This document shows positions 19,661 through 28,290 of a DNA stretch of 64,000 bases, one piece after another. Under the pieces are notes generated by a model. It searched no databases. It saw only the letters and a program-made list of their open reading frames with translations, and was not told the origin of the DNA. Where the stretch lies: positions 547,577-611,576 of the forward strand of contig NMRB01000105.1 in the NCBI GenBank assembly GCA_002633025.1, read 5' to 3'. Made by a program: the position numbers and the translations under genes. Source of the DNA: Notospermus geniculatus. Taxonomy: Eukaryota; Nemertea; Pilidiophora; Heteronemertea; Lineidae. How positions within the stretch are numbered: position 1 is the first letter of the stretch; each line of letters opens with the position of its first letter.

Positions 19661-20804
19661 AGTTGGGGCATGCACTTCAATCTCACATGCTTACAGAACC
19701 CAAGGTTGATGGATAGGGCTGGAGTCGACCTTGACCTCGACATGCTTGACATTCGGATCGCATTGTTTGTTTGGTTTAACAGTAGTAAATAGGCCTACTT
19801 GACAGTATTACACCACAATCGAGTGCCAAATCATCAGAGCCAATCAGAACTGCTACTCGCTTACAAGCAGAATGATTGGCTGATGGAAAAGGTCAGGGTC
19901 AGAGTCGGAATAGAGGATACGTTGGATGATTACGCCCTACACTGTTTACCAAATGGTAGGCCTATTGGTGGGCAGTCCCCAACACAGTGGATTGGCGTCA
20001 GATCAACTCGCTGTTCTGCAAGGTGAAGGTCTGTTTACACCACCCTAGAGGTGACCAATTTGCAGAAAATAATGATGCTTATCATGCACGTGAAGCCATT
20101 CCATCCTTCGGTGCACATTAATGTTGCCGCAAGATTGACTTTCTGATTTATCAGGATAGAACTATTTAATAGCCTTTACGTAGAGTTCTGACATTTTCGT
20201 CTGAATACCCTCAAAAGAGTATAGGCCTAACTAAACTGGTGTGTCCTCTTTTCTTATGCAAAAATGTCGGTGTTTGCATTCATTGCACAAAGCCTATGCT
20301 TTAGGGCCTAGGTCGAGACCAGCCGTTTCCTATTTACTATGTCTTAGTGTAAAGCTCTACAAAGACGTGTAGGCCTATTTACTTTGTTGTGTTTTTCATG
20401 CGCATTATGCATAAATTGAAATGCCATTACCGAGGCCTAGTGCCCTCATAATGTTTGTTCAGTGACCTGTAAGCGCCCGCTGTGTGTCTTGGAGAGACCT
20501 GCACGTTTTCATGACCGTGTTATTGTGAAGATCTGTCAAAGCGTGTTCAATTAATTGAGGTTTTACAGCACGTTAAGACTAATTACCAGTATGACCAACA
20601 GATGGTTAATTATATGCCTTCTTTGGAACTTTAGACATAGGGCTTATCATAAGCTCTTTAAATATAAAGTTCCATGCATTGTGTGTAATCGTCATATCCA
20701 TTAGACCTACCCCCCCCTAAATTAAAAGTGATTAGCACCACATGCCACTTAGTTGGAGCAGGTGTACAACCCTAAATTCGCCACCCTTTAGTTCCCTTTT
20801 GATT

Positions 20805-20960
20805 TAAAGGGACCCTGCAGGCAGCCTCATAGCCATTTTGATGTGCTCATTACACCAATTGGTTGGCATGAGAATCTAACTCTGACATGTATTGCAAGTA
20901 AAATACACTAAACATCAACATTTGAGCCCAAATCTGTAGGAATTGTCAGTTGCTAGCGCC
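20805..20960. repeat. Dispersed repeat, copy 1
   Basis: Shares GATGTGCTCATTACACC, TTGGTTGGCATGAGAATCTA and ACACTAAACATCAACATTTG with 33560-33727. Boundaries and class unknown. Confidence 0.55.
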
Positions 20961-21134
20961 ACCTGTGATGAAGTGACCGCACTGATATGAGCCTAATAGC
21001 CAGCTGCCAATAGCGTCCCATGAAATTAAGCCTTTTCTGTAGCGGTGTTCGTCATTCCACCCCCAGCAAGGGAAAACTCAGTAGATATCCAGGGGCAATT
21101 ATGTCCTATGGGGGTAAATGTCCTATGGGAGTAA

Positions 21135-21157
21135 NGGGGGGGGGGGGGGGGGGGGGA
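21135..21157. repeat. Poly-G run with an N
   Basis: An N followed by a G homopolymer of about 21 bases: a sequencing or assembly stall, also a G-quadruplex candidate. Confidence 0.8.
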
Positions 21158-21454
21158 TGTCCTAGAATCATCCACTCCTGTGCAATGCAGCCCCAGCTCG
21201 GCTTTGTGGCAAGGGTTAATGAAGTATGCTGCACTATTTCTTTGTGCTATCAAATTCTTCTAGTCTTGTTTCCAAGAACAGGCTGGAGTGAGATGGATGG
21301 GGTCTGGCCTGACCGCCCAGAATATAACCTCTACGTGATACAACTAGCCTGCCATGAATATCCCACGGTACATGACAGGTTCTAGCAATGAGGATAGCAT
21401 ATGAGCTGCAGTTTTATTTCACACATTGCATTCTTGTAGAAAATGATCCTTGGT

Positions 21455-21680
21455 GCTGTCAGATGAAATGATAGCCTACAGCATGTCTGCTTAGCAAGCG
21501 GCAGGGCCCGGGTTCAATCCAGTCCAGACCGGATAAATCATACCTGGCTCTTCAGTCCGTCACATTGGAGAATCAGCTTTGGTGCCTTCTGCCTTGTACT
21601 TTTGCAAGGGCAAGTAAAAGACCCCATTCAAGTGAGGAACATGAGTAGCTTGAGATGGCCTCTTCCATACTTACCCTACA
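21455..21680 (+). mobile_element. tRNA-derived SINE copy, head to mid-body
   Basis: The head carries tRNA-like promoter boxes (ATAGCCTACAG as a worn A box, GGTTCAATCC as B box) after AGCAAGCGGCAGGGCCC. The body contains GCAAGGGCAAGTAAAAGACC and GTAGCTTGAGATGGCCTCTT. It stops before the usual 3' hairpin. Confidence 0.7.
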
Positions 21681-21760
21681 GGGACGTTAATGCAGTTCGC
21701 CTCATGATCAGATTGTTGTTTGCCTTTGGAGTGTGGACTAGGCCTACAACGTGCCTTTTA

Positions 21761-21979
21761 GGCCCCGATTACATAGAGCTATACGCTATTCGGTATTCAG
21801 TATACGGTGCAAAATTGGACATGCACAATACGAACAAAAAACGAATAGCGTGCCCTCAGAATAGTTTAGTCTTATGTAAACCACTCATGGAAATAACCTT
21901 GCTCGATTCAAACTATATGCGTGCCCTATGAAACGTGCCTAGAATACCGAATAGCGTATAGCTCTATGTAATCGGCGCC
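21761..21979. mobile_element. TTA-flanked foldback (GATTACATAGAGC ends)
   Basis: 219 bp with near-perfect inverted ends GGCCCCGATTACATAGAGCT and GCTCTATGTAATCGGCGCC, and the internal pair ACGCTATTCGGTATTC/GAATACCGAATAGCGTAT. TTA on both sides fits the 3-bp target of PIF/Harbinger-type elements. Confidence 0.68.
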
Positions 21980-22233
21980 TTAGGCCTATATCATCCATTG
22001 CTTGTATTGTTGCTTTGGAAGGACCTTGATTTTGGAATCTTACAAAAGGTCAACATCAACAACAGTCAGTAATAGTGGCTGCAGTCGACCTGTAGTAGTA
22101 CCGGTACATCCATGAAGAGTTAACTATGCGGGAGTTAATCCAGGTAAAAGCATTCTTGGAGCAATATCAATATGTTGGCGCTCTGTCATTGACCATAACT
22201 CTGAGTGAAGGAATATTTACGAGAATACACAGC

Positions 22234-22365
22234 CTGTGTATGCTGGTTAATACACGGCCTAACTGTGTATGCTGGTTAATACATGGCCTAACTGTGTATG
22301 CTGGTTAATACATGGCCTAACTGTGTATGCTGGTTAATACACGGCCTAACTGTGTATGCTGGTTG
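22234..22365. repeat. Tandem repeat CTGTGTATGCTGGTTAATAC
   Basis: Five units of about 29 bp with few changes (ACACGG or ACATGG variants). Confidence 0.75.
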
Positions 22366-23063
22366 TAAACTTGTCAGGTTCATACGCACTCAACTGTTTC
22401 CAAGAAGGATGCCAAGTTGGCTGTGTTTGAACAAAAAGAACACATCTTGTGGCCTTAGTAACATGTTGTTTGTATGGTTCCTTGGGGCTGTGTAATCTTG
22501 CATTCCTGCTGTTCAGCTCATCGTCATGGAATTTATCTGTAAGAAGGTAGAATGTGTTATCATCATCATTAATTTAGTTTCATGGCCCTCCAGGATCTTT
22601 GCTTCAGCGAGGAAGGTGAAAGTCGGCGAACTAGGCCTAATGCTGATAGAGGGTTTATAGGCCTACTTGATACTTACCCTTTCGAAAATGAAAATATGTA
22701 GAAAAGATTGAAAGATTGGGAAAAGGTCTCGTCTTGTTCTCCATTCTCTCAAGGTCATAAAGCCATGAGTTGTATTTTGCATTCCGATACTGTCTGTTCA
22801 CGAGTTTGTGTAGTTTAAAAGTGTTTTGGGTTCGTGCCAGACATTTGACAGGCTGGTAATTGTGTTGGTATGTGGGTTGGTAGTCTGATACAATACATAT
22901 GAGGACTCTGAGGGGAACCAGCTAATAAGTCACCTGTATTCTTTGAATCTTTGAAATATTATGTATCACGCTTTAGTGAATCTGAGCAATGTTCACTAGA
23001 ACTTTGAGAATATCGCAGTGTTGTAAGAAAAATGGGTCTTCAGCTCTTGGTATAGAATTAAAT

Positions 23064-23255
23064 GTGAGGCGGTCTAGGAAAACCTGTCAGATGTCGCATT
23101 TGAGGAAAGTGTTAATGGCCTTGGTGAACCTGCACATTTCAATAGCTGAAATGTACTTGGTAACAGGTAAACAGTAACAGATCAATGCAAAGGTAATCTG
23201 ACAACCCTTGTTGATCATTCAGCGACATCCGACGGGTTTTCCTAGACCGCCTCAC
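23064..23255 (+). mobile_element. MITE-1, full copy
   Basis: Starts GTGAGGCGGTCTAGGAAAAC and ends GTTTTCCTAGACCGCCTCAC. Both termini are nearly perfect, so this is a comparatively young copy. Confidence 0.75.
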
Positions 23256-23950
23256 AAATTCATTTCCTATGCTCCCAGAAGTTCACAGAATTCACCACTG
23301 CATGTGAAATAATCTGTGCTCAATATCATCATTCTGAAAATTCGCTTGTTGGTAACTCAACTGCATTGTGATTCAGAAGAACATTTCTAATTCCCATGCT
23401 GGCCCAAGACGTAGCGTTTCTCGCCAGCTAGTCAGACGACCTTGACATTCGCTCCATAACGAAGATTGATCTAAAGCCGTCATGCGCGTATAAACGATCA
23501 AATGAAATTGCTGAATTATGGATCGAATTGATCCATCAATCATGCGTTTAAATGTCCGCCGTCGTTGGATCTCCGTGCCGTTAGTAACAGCTGCAGCCAT
23601 GTGGTCGATTTGAGATTATATAAATGAATGATAATAGTACATGATGAAATATTTGACCTTGAACTTGGTGGTGGTTGGAAGAACAGAGATCGACCACACA
23701 CTGAATGCAGTCAGTCTAATAACACTTTGGCGACTTAACAATTAGGTTAGTGGGCCCAAAATAAGTCTGTCCAATATTATTAATAAACAAAATAGCATAC
23801 AGTATTTTAATCAATGATGCAGACGTCTAAAAAGTCCTTGATGTTATTAATATAGGAGAATTTTTTAATCGGAACCTTTGTATTATTGCTTGAGACTGCT
23901 TTGAGGAAAGCTTATAATGCACCTGGCAGATCTATTTGTATTACTAAATT

Positions 23951-24140
23951 GTGACCCGGCACAACAAAATGAGTCGGAATGCACACAGAAGAAGACCGAA
24001 GATGACACCAGACAACAATTACAGAAATGGACAAAGTCAAATTTCACAATGGGCAGACAATCCTGAAATCAACAAACCGTTGGTGGCACCTTGGGTCTTC
24101 TTCTGTGTGCATTCCGACTCATTTTGCTGTGCTGGGTCAC
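23951..24140. mobile_element. 190-bp palindromic MITE (GTGACCCGGCAC ends)
   Basis: Terminal inverted repeats of about 47 bp: GTGACCCGGCACAACAAAAT and ATTTTGCTGTGCTGGGTCAC, continuing through GAGTCGGAATGCACACAGAA. The AATT outside extends the symmetry. Confidence 0.7.
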
Positions 24141-24149
24141 AATTAGACT

Positions 24150-24538
24150 TTTCCACCAGGGCTGAAGCCATAGCATTATTAGCCCTGGTAAGTATGGAAG
24201 AGGCCATCTCAAGCTATGTTCCTCACTTGGATGAGGTCTTTTACTTGCCCTTGCAAAGGCACAAGGTACAAGTCACCACACCCACAGCTTACTGTCCCAT
24301 GTAACGGACTGAAGAGCTGAATGGCCCCATTACAGTGTTTCCGCCAGAGGGGGGTATGGGGGGATATGTCCCCTCCATCAAAAGTCAAAATTTGTGTTTT
24401 TGACCAGGAATTCTGTGAAATTTTCTCTTTATCCCCCCATAAAAAAAATCCTGGCAGAAACACTGCCATATGGTCCGGGATTCGAACCTGGGACCTGCTG
24501 CTTGCTAAGCGGACTAGTAACACTCGGCTATCGTGGCT
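24150..24538 (-). mobile_element. tRNA-derived SINE copy, nearly complete
   Basis: Reverse orientation: 3' hairpin AGGGCTGAAGCCATAGCATT/AATGCTATGGCTTCAGCCCT-type at left, body, then a tRNA-like head with GGTTCGAATCC and TAGCCGAGTGTTA. Interrupted by the CAGTG element at 24333-24465. Confidence 0.75.
24333..24465. mobile_element. CAGTG-ended element inside a SINE
   Basis: 133 bp from CAGTGTTTCCGCCAGAGGGG to AATCCTGGCAGAAACACTG, with imperfect CCATTA/CCATAT flanks. It interrupts the SINE word CCCATATGG found whole in other SINE copies. Confidence 0.72.
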
Positions 24539-25052
24539 CCTCCGTTATGATGCCTGCCGTCTAGTCCAGGCACAATATCGGCAGATCATCATGTATTTGT
24601 GGCAATGAATGTTGAATGCCTGTCAGACTGTATGATCACATATATTAGTGATAATATAAGCACAAGTCTATTTTGATGAGTGAAATGTCACGAGGGATAT
24701 AATGCTTCCAATTGATGAGATAGAGGTCAATGTACTTCAAGTCTGCAGATGGTAGTGACGTGGAGTGATAATAGGTGGAAGCACTGTGCAGTGGTTCAAG
24801 TTTTGCTCATTGAATGTGGTGTAGTAAGACCAGGTGGGGGGTATAAAACTATCGATTATTTTATGGTCTGACTGAGATCAATAGGACCTCAATAGGACTT
24901 TGCAGATCAATAACACTACGTGTCTGGATGTGTACGGAGTGTTGGATCAATGTACTTGACACGGAATCTAAAATGGACTGGGAATGCGTGCTGTATGATA
25001 TACCATATGTTTACTTTGTGAGTGCATAAAAATGACTAAGTTAGTACATGTG

Positions 25053-25270
25053 TATGTGACCCTCCGCTACAAAACCAGTGTTAAGTCCCACAGAAAATGA
25101 GCCTAAACATACTGAGATGACACAAGGAGATAAAGATAGAAACAGGATCACTCAGACTTCAAAATAGACAGACAGACAGACAATACTGAAATTGACAGAT
25201 AATTTGGTCCCAACTTGCCAACTTCTGCCAACTTCTGCGCGACTTACAACTAGAGAGGGTCACATATACC
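25053..25270. mobile_element. MITE with TATGTGACCCTC ends
   Basis: Short inverted termini TATGTGACCCTC and GAGGGTCACATA. The interior shares CAGACAGACAATACTGAAAT-like words with the 23951-24140 element, so the two are probably relatives. A (GACA)n run lies near 25170. Confidence 0.5.
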
Positions 25271-25702
25271 GAAATTGCACAGTTGTAAGGTCAGAGAGGT
25301 CTGGCATTGCCAGGGTCCAGCTTCTCCTGTTGGTGATTGTCGGCATTGCTGACCACACAGCAGTCTGTTGATATCTTCGAATCAATGTCCTGACACTGAT
25401 GCTTTTGATATGATAATGTTGGAGGAGCTAGATCCCAGTGGCCTTACAACTGTGACTCAGTGGTATATTCACCTCAGTGGCAGGTTTAGGGGCCCAGGTG
25501 GTGTGTCACCCCCCCCCCTTTGCCACAAAAGTGTGTTTTTGATGTGATTTTGAGTGTTCAGTGGGTGCCACCTCTTCCTAATGCATTGGTATTTGCGAAC
25601 CCCCCCCCCCATTCAAAAACCTGAGATCGGCCCTTCCAGCCTTACCAGGTTTGAGATTTTCACCGAACATTTTCTTATGAGGGATTTATTATGTCATTAC
25701 AG

Positions 25703-25946
25703 GGAAAGAAAAGAGCGAGAGAAGGCACAACTTGAACGGGAACAACGAGAGCGAGCAGAGAAAGAACGGGCAGAAAGAGAACGTGCTGAGCGGGAACGAC
25801 AGGAACAGGCACGGAAGGAACGGGAACGGGCGGAACGTGAGCAACGGGAACGACTCGAACGGCAACGAGTTTTGAATGAATCCGCTGCGGCGGCTGCAGC
25901 GGTGAACCAGCACTTTCAAGAATCGTTACGTCTAGCCAGTCAGAAG
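25703..25946 (+). CDS. KDM3: KDM3/JMJD1C-like histone demethylase, Glu/Arg coiled-coil exon
   Basis: Internal exon of 244 bp, phase 2 in and phase 0 out. The acceptor is CATTACAG and the donor GTATGT. The first G completes the split Arg codon from the donor at 11304, so the helix reads through as ERERAER-ERKEREKAQLERE. About 81 residues: roughly 55 residues of Glu/Arg/Lys-rich repeats (RERAEKERAERERAERERQ), predicted as a long charged helix or coiled coil; then LERQRVLNESAAAAAAVNQH, a short alanine run, and FQESLRLASQK. No enzymatic motif. Single charged helices of this kind usually act as spacers or scaffolds. Seen: frame, splice sites, composition. Inferred: structure and gene membership. 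Confidence 0.75.
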
Positions 25947-26003
25947 GTATGTCATCCCATACGCTCAACTTTTGAGGGTCTGCATCCAATAAGTGGGACC
26001 TTA

Positions 26004-26364
26004 AGCCTAGCGTACATCGCACTTGCGACTGGATACAACTTCTCACCACTAAGCCACACTGGCGACTGAGAGGATCTAGATGAAACTGGAGGCAACTGAT
26101 CAGTCGCCAGAAACGGTCAATGTATGCACCCTTGTGGACTCGCTGGAACTGAGAAATCGCCAGTCGCTGCAAGTTGCCCGCGTTCAATTTTGTAGGAACT
26201 AGTTGTACCCAGTTTTGTTCAGTCGCGGCGATCTACACGGGTTTGCGACTAAATCAGTGCCAGTTTTCTGAACAAAATCAAGTCTCACCATGCTCACCAC
26301 ATATTCCAACACCCTGGATGCTACCTGAGTTGCTGCCAGTTGCTGGGTCGATGTACGCGAGGCT
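26004..26364. mobile_element. TTA-flanked element (AGCCTAGCGTACATCG ends)
   Basis: 361 bp, from AGCCTAGCGTACATCGC to GTCGATGTACGCGAGGCT, with TTA at 26001-26003 and 26365-26367. The interior has repeated GCGACTGG/CCAGTCGC-type words. A related end (GGCCGATGTACGCTAGGCT) occurs at 2623-2641. Confidence 0.65.
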
Positions 26365-26635
26365 TTAGAATTTCTGGCTAATGTGTTATTCAGCTGTCTT
26401 CCCTCCAGTTTGCTTGCTTTCATGTGGTCTCCAGAATATCTTCTGCATGGAGAGTGGGTGTGAGAAGCTGAGATCGTCTACCAACCTGTACAAATGATGC
26501 AATTCTAATTCTGCCAAATGATTCAATATGAAATGAACTTCCGTTCATCCTGATGTACAGGCAGTGACTCCTAGCTGGGCTGAAATTTGTCCTGGGGCAT
26601 TTAGGGGTGGTTGGCTTGAAATGATTAACGAGATG

Positions 26636-27009
26636 TGACCCGCTCTATCAGAAGTAGGCACTTGTCGCAACTGAGAAACTTGTTAATGACTTTATGGCTC
26701 CATCCAGGTGTTGACGGGGTCCGGTCCTGTCGACGGGTGTGTGAGCTGGATTGATACGACACAATAGCTGAAATGTACATCTCTGCAGGTTGACAATAGT
26801 AGTGCACAGCAGCGATAGTAGTGAGGTTTTGCAAGCGCCCGGTTAGGCCCTACGACGACGTTTATCTATTGTGTGGGTATACCCAAACTATAGATAAACG
26901 TTGTCGTATGGCCTAACCGGGCGCTTGCGAAACCTCACTAATAGTTGAGTGAACTGATGACCAGTGATGATCATTTGCGACAAGCGCCTGCTTTTGCTAG
27001 AGCGGGTTA
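26636..27009. repeat. Older repeat split by the 118-bp palindrome
   Basis: Contains GCACAGCAGCGATAGTA, then the palindrome, then GAACTGATGACCAGTGATGA and GCGCCTGCTTTTGCTAGAGC. The uninterrupted relative is near 3345-3460 (GGACAGCAGTGATAATCGTT and GCGCCTGCTTTTGCTGGAGC). Confidence 0.55.
26821..26938. mobile_element. 118-bp near-perfect palindrome with TA flanks
   Basis: GTGAGGTTTTGCAAGCGCCC pairs with GGGCGCTTGCGAAACCTCAC, and the arms continue through CGACGTTTATCTAT to a short centre, so almost the whole element is one hairpin. It splits a repeat whose uninterrupted form is near 3345-3460. Confidence 0.72.
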
Positions 27010-27154
27010 CAAATTCCAGTACCATAGGCTGAGATATATGGGCCTAGAGAAGAACAAGATAAACGCCACGTCATTTGGGGACTGTGGACGCTCTTGTCAC
27101 TTCTATCATGTGTACTGACGCGTCAATTAAATCTTTCTCTCTTGCTTGTTCCAG

Positions 27155-27307
27155 ATCAGTGGTATGTGGGGTGGTCCATCAATAACCCATGGACTCCCGG
27201 TCAAATCAGAGAGGTCGTCTGCTGAACCTCATCGGCCCCAGCAGCAGCAGCCGACATACTCGCATCCCGGTATGGAGCAACAGTCCAGGGACCAAGCTGA
27301 TAGAAAG
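27155..27307 (+). CDS. KDM3: KDM3/JMJD1C-like histone demethylase, short internal exon
   Basis: Exon of 153 bp, phase 0 at both ends, so in principle it can be skipped without a frameshift. It follows a long pyrimidine tract (TCTTTCTCTCTTGCTTGTTCCAG) and ends AAG/GTAAGC. It encodes 51 residues: ISGMWGGPSITHGLPVKSER, then a Pro/Gln stretch (PHRPQQQQPTYSHPG) and MEQQSRDQADRK. The VKSE string resembles a sumoylation consensus (hydrophobic-Lys-x-Glu), which I only note as a motif match. No folded domain is evident. The exon sits between introns full of MITEs; the downstream intron carries two hairpin insertions inside an older MITE, but no repeat intrudes into the exon. Confidence 0.7.
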
Positions 27308-27367
27308 GTAAGCATAACATGCTTCAGACTTAAGCCAGCTGAAAACCAGGCAATGTCGCAAGCGATC

Positions 27368-27488
27368 AGGGCCCATATTCATAAAACCTTGCTAGGCTTA
27401 GTTCCCTGCTAAAGTGCCTAGTTTGTACAGGCCAATGTACACAACTAGCAGCCAATTTAGCTAGCAAGGTTTTATGAATATGGGCCCT
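27368..27488. mobile_element. MITE-4 hairpin (AGGGCCCATATTCATAAAAC), full copy
   Basis: 121 bp with inverted ends AGGGCCCATATTCATAAAAC and GTTTTATGAATATGGGCCCT, and internal CTTGCTAGG/AGCTAGCAAG pairing. Nested in MITE-2. Confidence 0.72.
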
Positions 27489-27640
27489 GGTCGCCAGCGA
27501 GCAAAATCGGCTGTTGACGCCAGGACGGTGTGCACTGGACAGCGATGCGTGGAATCCTCTCGCCAGCGATGCTCGCCCAATATCAAACAATGCCAAAACC
27601 GTTATCGCCTAGTCTGCGGTGGCCGGCGAGAAGATAGGTG

Positions 27641-27742
27641 GTGACCTCGCTGGCTTGGTTGGTAGTTGTGCACATTGGTCTATACAAACTGGGCACTTCA
27701 GCAAGCAACTAAGCCCAGCAAGGTTTTATGAATATGGGCCCC
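27641..27742. mobile_element. MITE-4 hairpin, truncated copy
   Basis: Has the body words GGTTGGTAGTTGTGCACATT and ACTAAGCCCAGCAAGG and the complete right end GTTTTATGAATATGGGCCCC, but not the left terminus. Second insertion in the same MITE-2. Confidence 0.62.
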
Positions 27743-27781
27743 ACATCACTTGTAATATCGCCTGGTGTGCTGCTGGCTTTA

Positions 27782-27912
27782 GGCCGAGTTCACATACAGC
27801 TACACGGTACACGGACACACCGGCGAACAATGGCTCCACAAAGGATTCAAGACCATGAAACCTTTGTTTGCCGCCATGTCGATGTAGCGTGTAGCTCTAC
27901 GTGAACCCGGCC
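27782..27912. mobile_element. Foldback GGCCGAGTTCACATACAGC
   Basis: 131 bp. GGCCGAGTTCACATACAGCT faces GCTCTACGTGAACCCGGCC, with inner GAACAATGGC/CCGCCATGTCG remnants. It abuts the MITE-2 that ends at 27778, separated only by TTTA, and TTTA also follows it. Related by layout to 61637-61767. Confidence 0.62.
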
Positions 27913-27987
27913 TTTATGATTTTGTCCATATTGAGTATAGTCTTTCAAGCATCTTATTGGTAGAAAGTGTGATTGAAAGTTGCCAGG

Positions 27988-28214
27988 TAGACGATTCTCA
28001 AATTCGCAGATCTGCGCACTTTCGAACCTCGTTCTAAAACTGGCTGACGTGACGCTATCCATGATTGAGCAATGGTCGAGTCTGACGCACCGTCTTCGAC
28101 GTCACTGTCGTGGGGTTCTCTGCGTTACGTCATTCAGTTTCAGACCGAGGTTGTAGTTGAGATTTCGGCGGAAGTGCGCATATCTTTGTCGTTTGTCAAT
28201 TTGAGAACGGTCTA
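27988..28214. mobile_element. MITE-3 foldback copy
   Basis: Best preserved termini of the family: TAGACGATTCTCAAATTCGC and CAATTTGAGAACGGTCTA. It ends 77 bp before the exon at 28291, close to its branch-point region. Confidence 0.72.
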
Positions 28215-28290
28215 TTACATTTCTGATTCGTTTACTAAACAGTTGTTTAGAGCCAAATGCTGACAACAATGTTCACTTGTATTCTCGCAG

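Larger units (their letters stand above)
10576..20474. repeat. Tandem overlap B: 10576-15059 and 15921-20474 around an N gap
   Basis: The first copy runs from mid-exon to CCTGTAAGC just before the gap. The second restarts at the same mid-exon base and ends at the same CCTGTAAGC, after which sequence is unique. The coding parts look identical. The introns carry many SNPs plus at least four insertion differences: a foldback at 12589-12718 and a CAGTG element at 13769-13911 in the first copy only; a 110-bp insert at 17170-17279, a CAGTG element at 18116-18326 and extra minisatellite units at 19542-19660 in the second copy only. Read as two haplotypes. Confidence 0.8.
11305..25702 (+). other. Intron 2 in window
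   Basis: Runs from donor 11305 (duplicate donor at 16650) to acceptor 25703. The real length is about 9 kb once overlap B and the N gap are removed. It is filled by MITE-2 copies, MITE-1 copies, CAGTG elements, two SINEs, several foldbacks and two minisatellites. No convincing extra exon: the phases of the flanking exons already fit each other. Nothing recognisable was seen in 20475-20800, 22500-23060 or 24600-25050. Confidence 0.65.
25947..27154 (+). other. Intron 3 in window
   Basis: Contains a 361-bp TTA-flanked element (26004-26364) and an older repeat around 26636-27009 that is also found near 3345-3460 and is split here by a 118-bp palindrome. Nothing else recognised. Confidence 0.6.
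27333..27778 (+). mobile_element. MITE-2 copy with two hairpin insertions
   Basis: Starts AGCCAGCTGAAAACCAGGCA and ends GCCTGGTGTGCTGCTGGCT. It is interrupted by a full hairpin element (27368-27488) between GCGATC and TCGCCAGCGAGC, and by a second, truncated hairpin (about 27641-27742) near its right end. Confidence 0.75.
27308..28290 (+). other. Intron 4 in window, almost wholly transposon-derived
   Basis: Nearly every base from 27333 to 28214 belongs to an element: a MITE-2 copy with two hairpin insertions, a foldback directly abutting it (27782-27912), then a MITE-3 copy. Confidence 0.65.

Noticed and set aside
22234-22365. CRISPR-like direct repeats
   Set aside because: Units are contiguous without unique spacers and the genome is eukaryotic.
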